A stretch of 64,000 bases of DNA, taken from Candidatus Fermentibacterota bacterium (GTDB lineage Bacteria; Fermentibacterota; Fermentibacteria; Fermentibacterales; Fermentibacteraceae). The DNA lies in assembly GCA_002748705.1 (NCBI GenBank), contig PDSZ01000020.1, positions 1 through 64,000 on the forward strand, in the 5' to 3' direction. The notes beneath the pieces are model-generated. The model had not been told where the DNA came from. It did not search any database and saw only the letters and a list, made by a program, of their open reading frames with translations. Numbering within the stretch: position 1 is the first letter of the stretch; every line of letters begins with the position of its first letter. Positions 55,346-63,862 of this stretch are shown here, piece after piece. The position numbers and the translations under genes are program-made.

Positions 55346-56581
55346 ATGAGCACGAACAGCAAACCCTTTCAGCATAAGTTTTCAGGCAGGATCATAACCA
55401 GAACAGCAGAGAATCTCCGCAGAATAATGATAGTTTGTTTCATAACTGCTGTACTCAGTTCTGTATGGGCTCTGACCAGAACACCAAGATGGGGTGCCTG
55501 GGCTGCAGCTATTGTTCCAGGCTCAACTTCTTCATCGCTTGCATCATATGCAGGAGCTCTGGGGTTGGGCGATGCGGTGGATGCAGTAGGTTCCCTGAGC
55601 GGAGGCATTCTGCCGCAGGCTGGAGGGGTGGATGTAACGCTGGCGGTTCAGGTACTTGGTTCCAGAAGAATACAGGAGCGAATAATCCTGAACTATGATC
55701 TTATTGAGAGATACAAAGCTGTCAGCATGGAGAGGGCGCTGAAGAGGTTTCAGGAACAGTCTAGTGTCTCTCTTTCTCCTGAAGGGATAATCTTTGTCAC
55801 TGCACAGGGCCAGTCCAGAACCGAAGCTGCAGCTATGGTTAATGACATCATCGAGTATGCTAATCAGGAGCTCAGTACCCTTGTGACAAGCAGATCCAGA
55901 AGAAGCCGAATTGAGACCGAGGAGGCTGTTGCTCTTGCTCTGGATTCTCTTGAGGCAGCCAGGGCGGAGATGCAGGAATTCAGAACAAGAACCGGACTGG
56001 TTTTTCCTGAGCAGCAGGCTTCCAGCATGATGGATGCAATGGCTGCCATTGAGAGTGAGCTGGTTACTGCTGGAGCCCTTCTTGAAGGCATCAGAGGCAC
56101 TCTCTCTTCAAGAAATGCCACCTATGCCCAGGCAAGTGCCCAGTACAGTTATCTGGAAAACGCTCTTCTGGTCAGAACTGAAGGAGGAGATTCTTTAAGT
56201 GTTTTTCCTGCAATGGACAGCATTCCAGGCTACCTTAGTGAATACGAGGCTCTTCTTCTTGAGGTTGAAACACGAAGTGCCCTCTATTTACTCCTTAGGG
56301 AGCAGCTGGAAACCCTGAAGATAGACGAGGCCAGAGAAAGCCCCACCATAGAGGTTATTGTACCTCCGGTTCCAGAGTATCTCAGGGCTTATCCCAAGAG
56401 AACAGTGATGGTTCTGCTCTATACAGGAATAGTTTTTGTTCTCTGTCTTCTGTGGATGGTTTTCGTCACATGGTGGGAGTCCCTTACTCAGGAAGAAGAA
56501 ACAGGACCTTTCATTCAGGATACCCTCAGACGCATAAGGCAGCAGGTTCTTTTCGGAAAGGGTAATACTGAAAAGAAGTAA
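55346..56581 (+). CDS. Chain-length determinant (Wzz-like) protein
   Basis: 411 residues with a membrane helix near residues 27-45, a long periplasmic coiled-coil-rich region (about 130-330, Glu/Ala/Leu-rich), and a second helix near 350-378 with an adjacent cytoplasmic tail. This is the Wzz/PCP layout. No tyrosine-kinase domain is attached. The P-x2-P-x4-R-A-Y-P-K before the second helix resembles the Pro-rich motif of this family. It starts 7 bases after the export-protein gene and overlaps the flippase start. Confidence 0.88.
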   Translation: MSTNSKPFQHKFSGRIITRTAENLRRIMIVCFITAVLSSVWALTRTPRWGAWAAAIVPGSTSSSLASYAGALGLGDAVDAVGSLSGGILPQAGGVDVTLAVQVLGSRRIQERIILNYDLIERYKAVSMERALKRFQEQSSVSLSPEGIIFVTAQGQSRTEAAAMVNDIIEYANQELSTLVTSRSRRSRIETEEAVALALDSLEAARAEMQEFRTRTGLVFPEQQASSMMDAMAAIESELVTAGALLEGIRGTLSSRNATYAQASAQYSYLENALLVRTEGGDSLSVFPAMDSIPGYLSEYEALLLEVETRSALYLLLREQLETLKIDEARESPTIEVIVPPVPEYLRAYPKRTVMVLLYTGIVFVLCLLWMVFVTWWESLTQEEETGPFIQDTLRRIRQQVLFGKGNTEKK

Positions 56582-57887
56582 AGCACTGCATTTAGGGCTT
56601 CCCACCCTTGTAAGCCAGGGGTCTCTTGCCCTTTGGGGAGTTCTGGCCATACTTATAGCCCGCAGACTTCCTGAAGACGCCTATGCAGCTTTTGCCCTGT
56701 CAAGATCCATGGAGATGTTTGCCGGTCTTCTAGGCGGCGGTTTTGTTCTGCAGGCCCTCCTGAAGCTGGGCAGTGAGCGGAAGTCCAGAGAGACTTCCGC
56801 AGCGGTTAACACCGCATCAGCAATGACTGTGGGTTTCAGCATAATTACAGGTGCTCTTCTGCTTATCTTCAGAAATGTTCTTGATTCCTTCTACAGCGGA
56901 ATTGATCTTCAGGGCGTTATTCCGTATATCGTGCTTGCCGCTTTCACAGGATCTCTTGCCCAGATTCCCAGACATATGCTTCTGACAAGACTGGGAACCG
57001 GAAAAGTCATGTTCATTGATCTTCTGGTTTTTACCGTTCGCGGCGGTATTGTAGGGTATCTGATAATCAGCGGAAAACTCACAGGGGTAATACAGGTGCT
57101 CAGGGCAACAGCTTCTGCCAATGCAGCTGCTTTCATTATGGGAACATGGGCCGCGAGAGGTATCCCTGATATCTCTGCCGGATTTACAGGAACAGCTTTC
57201 AAAAGGGTGATGTCCTTTGCTGCCTTCTCTTTAGGCACAAGCCTTGCAGGTTTCATATACACCAGAACCGATATCCTTATGCTGGGCAAGCTGGCCTCTG
57301 CGGCAGACACAGCAGCTTACAGTGCATCAAGGGCCCTTACATCAATGGTTGTCCTGGTATCCGCAGCTGCCAATATGGTACTTATGCCTCTTATTTCCCG
57401 GGCCTGGTCAGAGAACAGGCGGAAGGAAACACTGAAACTGGTCATGAAAGCCATAGGAATAGTTGAACTGATTCAGCTTCCTGTTGTGATTCTTCTTGTC
57501 TTCTTTTCAGAATTTGTAATCAATACAGTCTATGACGGCAGATATCTGGAGAACTGGCCCATACTGGCCATTCTTGGAACACTGGCTCTTATAAGACCTT
57601 TCGGCAGTCTTTTCTCCTCAGCAGGCACAGCAATGAACAGGCCACAGTATTCCTTCTGGTCAGTTCTCATCTCTGCAGGGGTAAATGTTGCCCTGAACCT
57701 CTGGCTGATACCGGAGCTGGGAGGAACAGGCGCCGCTCTGGCAACTGCTGCCGCTGTAGTTGCAGGTGCAGGTTCAGTTGTTGTCTTTACTGTGAGACGC
57801 TACCGCCAGGGAGTGTCATACTGCGGTGAGCGATCAGGGGAACTTCAGCTGCAGAGTTTTACATCTGCAGAAAGTAAAGATTCTTAA
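56568..57887 (+). CDS. Wzx-like flippase (second of two), apparent CTG start
   Basis: The first ATG of this frame (56709) would remove the first membrane segment. The frame is open further up and encodes L-H-L-G-L-P-T-L-V-S-Q-G-S-L, then L-A-I-L-I-A-R-R-L-P, a typical start of PST flippases. No ATG, GTG or TTG is available there. CTG 56568 lies five bases after GGAAAGGG and gives 439 residues with 12 to 14 helices. It overlaps the Wzz-like gene by 14 bases. The rare start is inferred from sequence and context. It is the last gene before the strong terminator at 58.06 kb. Confidence 0.8.
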   Translation: MKRSKALHLGLPTLVSQGSLALWGVLAILIARRLPEDAYAAFALSRSMEMFAGLLGGGFVLQALLKLGSERKSRETSAAVNTASAMTVGFSIITGALLLIFRNVLDSFYSGIDLQGVIPYIVLAAFTGSLAQIPRHMLLTRLGTGKVMFIDLLVFTVRGGIVGYLIISGKLTGVIQVLRATASANAAAFIMGTWAARGIPDISAGFTGTAFKRVMSFAAFSLGTSLAGFIYTRTDILMLGKLASAADTAAYSASRALTSMVVLVSAAANMVLMPLISRAWSENRRKETLKLVMKAIGIVELIQLPVVILLVFFSEFVINTVYDGRYLENWPILAILGTLALIRPFGSLFSSAGTAMNRPQYSFWSVLISAGVNVALNLWLIPELGGTGAALATAAAVVAGAGSVVVFTVRRYRQGVSYCGERSGELQLQSFTSAESKDS

Positions 57888-58057
57888 CAAGTATTTCCCC
57901 ACCCTTCTGCTGGCAGCTTTTTATAGATGAACGATTAAGTTTCACCGCACCTGCTTCAGTTAAATGGAACCATTCATCAGAGTCTGGGTAACACTAATGA
58001 AGACAGCAAATTGAAAGCTGTGCTTCATCCGGTTATTCCGGTCATACATCCCTCCTC

Positions 58058-58093
58058 ACCGGCGCACTCTGTATGGAGTGCGCCGGTTTGTTT
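58058..58093 (+). terminator. Strong rho-independent terminator
   Basis: ACCGGCGCACTC (58058-58069) pairs perfectly with GAGTGCGCCGGT (58076-58087) over a 6-base loop, followed by TTTGTTT. It ends the glycan cluster. The preceding 57888-58057 holds no gene. Confidence 0.88.
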
Positions 58094-58102
58094 CAACGCT
58101 AT

Positions 58103-58131
58103 CTGGCATCCTGCGGCCCATTGTGTATAAT
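58103..58131 (+). promoter_or_regulatory. Sigma-70-like promoter for the pseudogene/cca unit
   Basis: CTGGCA (58103-58108), a 17-base spacer and TATAAT (58126-58131) lie just downstream of the terminator and 16 bases before ATG 58148, which has GGAGG at 58139-58143. The perfect -10 and spacing make this the clearest promoter in the window. With so short a leader, the transcript starts at about 58138. Confidence 0.6.
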
Positions 58132-58147
58132 CAGACCCGGAGGTTTT

Positions 58148-59185
58148 ATGGCTGAGGGTATCTGCATTGCAGGAGCAGGAAATGATGCAGGAAATACAAC
58201 TCTCTGCCCTGGCCTTTTGAGACAGTTCAGTGCAGCTCTCTCTGATGGAGCATCCTGCGTCAAACCGCCGGGGCAGAAGACTGCTCTTGTGAAAGGTGAG
58301 CAGGCAGGGCAGCGCTCCTGGTTTGTGGAAAGGGCTCCTGTTCTTAATCCGGTACTTGAGAAGGCGGATTCTTTTGCGGCTTCTTCAGGCGATACATCCA
58401 GGTGCAGGTTCTGTGTTCGATATGTCCAATGTGAGGAAACAGGGATACCTGGAGTTCCGGTACTTATGGTTCTTGATGGAGTAGTGGGTTCAGCGGTGGA
58501 CAGATTCAATCTCTGTTCCTCAATGTTCCGCCAATATGATGTGCCTGTTCTCGGTGTAGATGTCAGCAAAATACTTCCTGCTGAAATGGAGAAGGTTCAG
58601 CATCTGCCGGGAAAGTGGTTCGAAGCTTGAAATATTCCTGTTTTCGACTGCGTCACATACGAAGAGAGTATTGCAGTACCTTTTCCCGGTATGCTGAAAA
58701 AATCTTTGGGAGCTGAACCTGTTGTAGATATGCAGAGTGGTGAAACAGAGAGTATTACCGGTCACATTACCGCTTTTGGCTCCACAGAGCTGAAACAAGT
58801 TGGAAGAGAGCCGGAAAGGTCTGTTCCCGGGGATTGTTCCAGACCGGAAATGCTTGATGCACTGGTGGTCTTTCGGGCATCAGGAGGGGCGGCCAGGTGC
58901 GGTTATAGTTTGTGGAGGTTATGTTGATGCCAGATGGAAAGAAGCGTTCAGAACTGCAGGGATTTCTCTTAACATTGCAGGAAAAGTAATTGTAATCTCT
59001 TAAGGAAAACTGTCAGAAAGGATATTCAAGCTGAACCCTGATGAAGACAGCAAGACAAGAAACCGGTCAGAAACAATGTTGCCGCAGAAGCGGTAATCTC
59101 AAATGCATTTCCCGCTGATACGGCAGATGTTCCGGTTCAGAAGGGTTTCTTTCGCGGAGTATTCAGTAAGGTTTATAAAGGATGA
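58148..59185 (+). pseudogene. Broken BioD-like/DRTGG P-loop gene (phosphotransacetylase N-terminal-like)
   Basis: Translating piecewise gives one protein of about 345 residues. It starts M-A-E-G-I-C-I-A-G-A-G-N-D-A-G with N-T-T-L where a P-loop would read G-K-T-T-L. It continues G-S-A-V-D-R-F-N-L then V-P-V-L-G-V, C-V-T-Y-E-E-S-I-A and S-L-G-A-E-P-V, then G-D-C-S-R-P-E-M-L-D and I-V-C-G-G-Y. It ends F-R-G-V-F-S-K-V-Y-K-G. This order matches the DethiobiotinSynthetase-like plus DRTGG proteins related to the Pta N-terminus. Lesions are an in-frame TGA at 58628, a frameshift near 58880, TAA at 59001, a shift back near 59080 and the lost P-loop lysine. The final TGA still overlaps the cca ATG. 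Not functional as written. Confidence 0.8.
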
Positions 59186-60546
59186 AGCAGAGCATAGATA
59201 AGCAGATGTTCGATTTGTTCAGTGAGGCAGGATATGAACTGTTTCTTGTGGGAGGAAGCGTAAGGGATCGTCTTCTGGGCATAACACCGGATGATACCGA
59301 CTACGCAACTGATGCTCCCCCGGGAGAAGTTATAGATTTTCTCTCTGACAGGGGAATCAAGGTTATTCCAACTGGAATGCCTTACGGTACAGTTACAGCC
59401 ATAGACCCGTCCTCATCGGAAAAAGTGGAAATCACCACATTCAGGTCTTCAGAGGTGTACAGAAGAAGAAGCAGAAAGCCTGTGGTACAGTTCGGAAAGA
59501 GTATTATGGAGGACCTTCAGAGGAGGGACTTCACAGTGAACGCCATGGCTATGGACAGTGAAGGAAAGCTCATTGATCCCTTTCAGGGAAGAGAAGATCT
59601 GGACAAAAGACTTCTGAATACACCTGGAGATCCTTTTGACTCTTTCAGCGATGATCCGCTGCGAATTCTCAGGGCGTACAGGTTCTCAGCCCGACTTGGC
59701 TTCTCCCTTCACCAGAGGGTGCGGAAGGCGGCTCGAAAACTTGCTTCCGGTCTGGACACAGTTTCAGCTGAGAGAAAGCTCAAGGAAATGTCAGCTCTTC
59801 TGACTTCACTGGACGGCACAGTTGTGGTGAGGTCTCTGGCCATGATGAAGGAAGACGGGGTACTTCTCAGAATAGTTCCCGAGCTGGAAAACCTCTTCGT
59901 TATTGATGGCCTCCTTCAGGGCAGATATCATAATTCTGATGTCTGGCATCATAGCCTCAGAGTGGTGGAGAATGTGCCTCCATCGGATATTCTCAGATGG
60001 GCGGCACTTCTTCATGATTCCGGCAAGGGGCTTACACGAACAGTTGATGAAAATGGCGCTCCCCACTTTTACGGTCATGAAACTGAGGGAAGAAGTCTTG
60101 TGGAATCAGTGGCTGAAAGGCTGAAGTTCCCCAGGTACCTTAAGCGGTCAGTTATGCTTCTGGTTGAGAATCACATGAGGCCTGTCCTGTATGATTCCAA
60201 ATGGAGCAACAGTGCTGTGCGAAGGCTTGTCCGCCAGTCCGGAGAGCAGCTGGACAATCTTCTTGTTCTTGCAGAAGCAGACATAAAGGCCCATGTGCCT
60301 GATTTTGTGGAACCTGCCCTGGAAAGGCTTTCTGAACTGAAAGCGAGAATAAAGAATCAGACCAGTGGAAGAGTTATTCCCAGGGAGATGGGACAGAAAC
60401 TATCAGCTCTGGGTTTTGAGGGGGCTGTAATAGGCAGAGTTCTGGAAATGCTTGACGACATGGCTGCAGACGGTCTTCTTCCTGAAAACCCCACTGTAGA
60501 CCAGTGCTTTTCAGCCCTCTGGGAGAAGCAGGAAACAGAAGAGTAG
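59182..60546 (+). CDS. cca: CCA-adding enzyme / tRNA nucleotidyltransferase with HD domain
   Basis: Adds or repairs the 3' CCA of tRNAs. 454 residues. The nucleotidyltransferase head is L-V-G-G-S-V-R-D-R-L-L-G with D-D-T-D-Y-A-T near residues 21-45, then R-R-D-F-T-V-N-A-M-A and R-I-L-R-A-Y-R-F-S-A-R-L-G-F. An HD phosphohydrolase domain has H-H-S-L-R-V-V near 255 and L-L-H-D-S-G-K near 276. The class II tRNA-binding body continues to the end. Poly(A) polymerase is a close relative; the HD domain and length favour CCA enzymes. The ATG overlaps the pseudogene's final stop (ATGA). Its expression may depend on the promoter at 58.1 kb. Confidence 0.92.
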   Translation: MKQSIDKQMFDLFSEAGYELFLVGGSVRDRLLGITPDDTDYATDAPPGEVIDFLSDRGIKVIPTGMPYGTVTAIDPSSSEKVEITTFRSSEVYRRRSRKPVVQFGKSIMEDLQRRDFTVNAMAMDSEGKLIDPFQGREDLDKRLLNTPGDPFDSFSDDPLRILRAYRFSARLGFSLHQRVRKAARKLASGLDTVSAERKLKEMSALLTSLDGTVVVRSLAMMKEDGVLLRIVPELENLFVIDGLLQGRYHNSDVWHHSLRVVENVPPSDILRWAALLHDSGKGLTRTVDENGAPHFYGHETEGRSLVESVAERLKFPRYLKRSVMLLVENHMRPVLYDSKWSNSAVRRLVRQSGEQLDNLLVLAEADIKAHVPDFVEPALERLSELKARIKNQTSGRVIPREMGQKLSALGFEGAVIGRVLEMLDDMAADGLLPENPTVDQCFSALWEKQETEE

Positions 60547-61515
60547 TCAGCCTTTCACAGGCACACGGCAGATGGCCCTTATGGCCCTGTCCGGCAAATA
60601 CCTTGAAACAAGCAGCAGCAAAAACATCGTCAGCCAGGAAAAGAGAACCCTTCCAGGGAGAGCGGCAATAGCCCGGACACCCAGGGCTCCCACAAGCATC
60701 GTATCTTCAATTACTGCATGACAGATACTCATGAAGGCCACAGAGGTCAGTATCTGTCTTGGAGGAATAGAGCCTTTCCTTGTTTCTCCGATAATCATTC
60801 CTCCTCCGTAGGATAAGCCTAGAAGCAATCCTATTACTGTGATTGTGGAGGCTTCATCTCCTATACCCATAGGCTTAAATACAGGGCGCATTACCTTTTT
60901 GAGCAGTTTTAACACTCCGAGTTTTTTCAGTATATCCATGATTGTCATTACAGCGAGGATAACCAGAAAGATTGTGTACATGCTTTTCAGTGTTCCTGAC
61001 AGCCACTGAAGAAGTCCTGTGCCCTGCTCTGCAGCACTCCACAGAACCGCAGGTTCGCCTTGCAGCAAGCCGGTTGTGGAGAATATGAAGTTCAGCAGAA
61101 TGCCGAAAAGAAGCCCTGTGAGAAATCTGAAGGGAATCAGAAACCAGGGCTCAACACCTGCTCTGGCAGCAACTGTTATCTCAACCGGCAGTGAATGGCA
61201 GACAAGCAGCATGCATCCAAGAGTGGTGACCTGTGCGCTGTTCAGCTGAAGAGGTTCTATCATTCCGGCACTTACTGTTAATCCACCGTACATGTTGGAG
61301 AGCATTCCGGTTACCCAGGCCAGCCCTGCTGCTCCAGGAAGGCCGCAAAGTTTCATTACAGGCGCAATGGCATCTGCAACAGGCTCGAAGACACCAAGCA
61401 TCTCCATAGCTTTCACTGCCACAAGGGCTGGAATCATTACCTTAAACAGTTCCAGGCAGACTGCCAGTGACCTTCTTATCAATATCATAAACCAGTTAAT
61501 CAGGGAGTAAATCAT
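60547..61515 (-). CDS. Gate-domain (nucleoside-recognition-like) membrane protein
   Basis: 322 residues with about eight hydrophobic helices arranged as two similar halves. Each half resembles the 'Gate' domain of SpoIISA/SpmA/SpmB-like and nucleoside-recognition proteins (G-L-A-W-V-T-G-M-L-S-N-M-Y-G-G and L-S-Y-G-G-G-M-I-I-G-E). Transport of a small solute is plausible but unproven. ATG 61515 has no good ribosome-binding site; the frame is open for 50 codons upstream, and a start there would add a polar, low-plausibility segment. Convergent with cca, with zero spacing between the stop codons. Confidence 0.75.
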   Translation of the reverse strand: MIYSLINWFMILIRRSLAVCLELFKVMIPALVAVKAMEMLGVFEPVADAIAPVMKLCGLPGAAGLAWVTGMLSNMYGGLTVSAGMIEPLQLNSAQVTTLGCMLLVCHSLPVEITVAARAGVEPWFLIPFRFLTGLLFGILLNFIFSTTGLLQGEPAVLWSAAEQGTGLLQWLSGTLKSMYTIFLVILAVMTIMDILKKLGVLKLLKKVMRPVFKPMGIGDEASTITVIGLLLGLSYGGGMIIGETRKGSIPPRQILTSVAFMSICHAVIEDTMLVGALGVRAIAALPGRVLFSWLTMFLLLLVSRYLPDRAIRAICRVPVKG

Positions 61516-61731
61516 GTCGGGAATTATAACCAACAGTCGTTGGCAGAGCCTATTGGAGACCCTGAACAAGTTCATGCTTTTAAGGCAGAGCTGGAATAAT
61601 CTCTTCAAAGCCGTGAATTGCTGCAGAGAGTGCTGTGCTGTTACGCAGCTTGTATGATATGTCACAAGGATGAACTCTCACAGTTCAGAGTTCTCAGCAG
61701 TTTGTTTTCAAGGTTTAAGGCGGTGAATGTT

Positions 61732-62733
61732 ATGTATCCGGTTCTGTTGATTTTTATGGCAATGCACGGTGTGTGGAGTACCTGGGAGTACCAGAGTGAA
61801 AACTGGAACGATTTGGCTCCCCTGCTGGCTGAGAATGGGTACGATACAGTTTTCTACTGTGCTGCATACGGGCCGGCAACTGACATAGAAGGTCTCAGAG
61901 AATGCTATGAAGCCTGCTGTGAATACAACATTGCTGTACATGCATGGGTGGTTATGTGGAAAACCAGCCAGTCACCAGATTCTCTTGTGGAAGCACTGGA
62001 GAATGAGCGCCGTTTTCAGGTTCCCATAAACGATGATCGTGCTGCAGGCACATGGCTGTGCCCCACAGATTCCAGGAATGTTGAACTCTTTTCTTCGCTG
62101 TGCATGGAGATCATCAATCAAGTTCCTGTTGAAGGAATTCATCTGGATTACATCAGGTTCGCCAGCGATAGAGTCTGCTTCTGCCATCGTTGCAGGCAGC
62201 GGTTTTCATCATGGATGAGAAGATCAGGTGTTAACTGGCCAGAAGACTGCTACCGCGGAGGCAGGTATCATGACAGTTTCAATGTATGGCGCGCAGGTGT
62301 GATCACATCGGCAGTTCAGGCAGTAAGAGATTCTCTTGACCGGCTGAACAGGGCTGTTCTGCTCTCTGCAGCTGTTTTGCCAGATTCGGAAGAGATGGAC
62401 TATTTTGCCCAGCAGTGGGACACCTGGGTTGAAACAGGTTTGCTGGACTTTGTGGTTCCCATGAACTACAGCCGTGAAGATTCCGAGATAGTTTCCTGGA
62501 GCAGCTATCAGCTCAGGACAGCCGGCGATGTCCCCATATACTGCGGACTGATAAACTATAGGGATGACTATCTGTTTTCCGCTGACGACATAAGCCGTCA
62601 GCAGGCCCTGGCGGAAGAACTGGGCTTTGACGGCTGGGTACTCTTCCATCTCAGTAACACTGCAATTGAAATGCTGAGAAACTCCCTGAACGCTCAGTCT
62701 GCAGCAGACTGTTCAACAGTTGAATCACAGTGA
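61732..62733 (+). CDS. Secreted GHL10-like putative glycoside hydrolase
   Basis: A short hydrophobic start (M-Y-P-V-L-L-I-F-M-A-M-H-G-V-W-S-T) is followed by a TIM-barrel pattern of the GHL10/DUF187 kind. Visible elements are N-G-Y-D-T-V-F-Y, Y-N-I-A-V-H-A-W-V-V, the catalytic-type segment G-I-H-L-D-Y-I-R-F, L-D-F-V-V-P-M-N-Y-S and G-F-D-G-W-V-L-F-H. The D in H-L-D-Y-I-R-F is the usual conserved acid. A C-x-x-C-x-x-x-F pair (C-F-C-H-R-C) precedes the middle helix. 333 residues. An upstream part of the open frame (from 61618) lacks signal character and overlaps nothing, so it was left out. Substrate unknown, perhaps a cell-wall or surface glycan. Confidence 0.78.
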   Translation: MYPVLLIFMAMHGVWSTWEYQSENWNDLAPLLAENGYDTVFYCAAYGPATDIEGLRECYEACCEYNIAVHAWVVMWKTSQSPDSLVEALENERRFQVPINDDRAAGTWLCPTDSRNVELFSSLCMEIINQVPVEGIHLDYIRFASDRVCFCHRCRQRFSSWMRRSGVNWPEDCYRGGRYHDSFNVWRAGVITSAVQAVRDSLDRLNRAVLLSAAVLPDSEEMDYFAQQWDTWVETGLLDFVVPMNYSREDSEIVSWSSYQLRTAGDVPIYCGLINYRDDYLFSADDISRQQALAEELGFDGWVLFHLSNTAIEMLRNSLNAQSAADCSTVESQ

Positions 62734-63076
62734 AAACCGATTTCTGATCGCTTCTGTAACCATTTTCTGAGCCTCACAAAGAACTGTACACTTCAGAATT
62801 ATGAATAACTCTTCTGTTTAATGGGAAAGAGTTTTGTCCGTGTACAGAGTTATGCACACGGTCAAGGATATTGCCCATAAGGGCTGAAAGGCAGAGAGAA
62901 TAGATTATGGTTGCCGGCTTTTGAAGGTTTTCAGCAGATTTCACAACAAACATACAGAAAGTTACCAACCTCGTTATATGCAAAAACAGCTTTGCAGGGC
63001 AGGGTACGGCAGCAGAGAAAATGTAACGAAAAGGATTGTTTAAGCTTAACAGGCAATCGGATATGTGAAGCCTTTA
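62734..63076. other. Convergent intergenic region
   Basis: These 343 bases separate two genes that face each other. No gene is recognised. There are several short inverted repeats, including a hairpin (62807-62833) and CCGTGT...ACACGG (62838-62861). TGTACA also occurs twice. No tRNA or known RNA family is seen. Confidence 0.5.
62807..62836 (+). terminator. Possible terminator hairpin after the GHL10-like gene
   Basis: AACTCTT (62807-62813) pairs with AAGAGTT (62827-62833) and is followed by TT G. The 13-base loop and short T run make it weak. Confidence 0.35.
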
Positions 63077-63862
63077 TCAGGTAGAGTGAAGCTTTTCGCA
63101 GAAGAACACCAGGTCTCCTGCTCCTGCAGGTTCTCCTTCATATCCTCCCATAACCTTCACAACTCTGAACCCGCCACGGTGCAGAAGGTGTTCAGCCTCC
63201 CATCGGAATGTGTACCTCATTATGAATTCCTGAACATCTCTTCTTCTGGTTCCGTCAGGGAAGACTTTGCTGAATATCATCTCACAGTGAGCGATCTGAT
63301 TTACAGTATCCACTGAAGGCGTTCTGTAGCTTACAGTAACTTCTGTTCCGTCACTGAGCAGAAAAGGCGGTTCCTCGCCGAACTCCTCAGCTCTGTCGTA
63401 ATCTGTGAGTATCTCCATATCCGGATCGAAGATGTCCAGAATGAATGTACCTTTATCTTCAAGGTGTTCCCGTATGCATTTCAGAGCAGAAAGCTGTTCC
63501 TCCACAGTGGCCAGATGCTGAAAGGGCCTGAAGGGGGTGGTGATAAGCCTGTATCTGTCCTTCATGCTGAAGTCTGCCATGTTTCCAGAGATAAGTTCAA
63601 CCCTTTTCTGTACCTCCTGTGCCTCTTCACTGAGGAGTTTACGGCAGTAGCTGAGCATGTTTTCCGATATGTCCATACCTGTAACAGATGCACCTGCTCT
63701 TGCAGAGGGGATAAGAGTTCTTCCTGTTCCGCAGCCTATCTCAAGCACTTTTCCGCCAGCCTGCCGTGCAAGCTCTGTATAGAATCTTATGTCGCCTCTG
63801 CTGTTAACCTCAAAATGTCTGTGGTAGCATTCTGCAAAGCCTTTGTAATAATCTTTTGCCAT
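63077..63862 (-). CDS. Class I SAM-dependent methyltransferase
   Basis: 261 residues. Motif I is V-L-E-I-G-C-G-T-G-R-T near residues 35-45, followed by G-M-D-I-S-E-N-M-L near 61-69 and a motif-II-like R-L-I-T-T-P-F-R-P-F. The D-F-S-M-K-D and F-I-L-D-I-F-D-P-D segments fit methyltransferases of the type 11/25 group. The substrate is unknown. ATG 63862 shares its A with the upstream TAA (TAATG), so it is translationally coupled to the partial acetyltransferase gene; a TTG at 63874 is an alternative start. Confidence 0.88.
   Translation of the reverse strand: MAKDYYKGFAECYHRHFEVNSRGDIRFYTELARQAGGKVLEIGCGTGRTLIPSARAGASVTGMDISENMLSYCRKLLSEEAQEVQKRVELISGNMADFSMKDRYRLITTPFRPFQHLATVEEQLSALKCIREHLEDKGTFILDIFDPDMEILTDYDRAEEFGEEPPFLLSDGTEVTVSYRTPSVDTVNQIAHCEMIFSKVFPDGTRRRDVQEFIMRYTFRWEAEHLLHRGGFRVVKVMGGYEGEPAGAGDLVFFCEKLHST

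Noticed and set aside
58628..58630. TGA as a selenocysteine or recoded codon
   Set aside because: There is no conserved Sec context and the same gene has a further stop and two frameshifts; TGA is used as a normal stop by many intact genes here, and RF2 is encoded.
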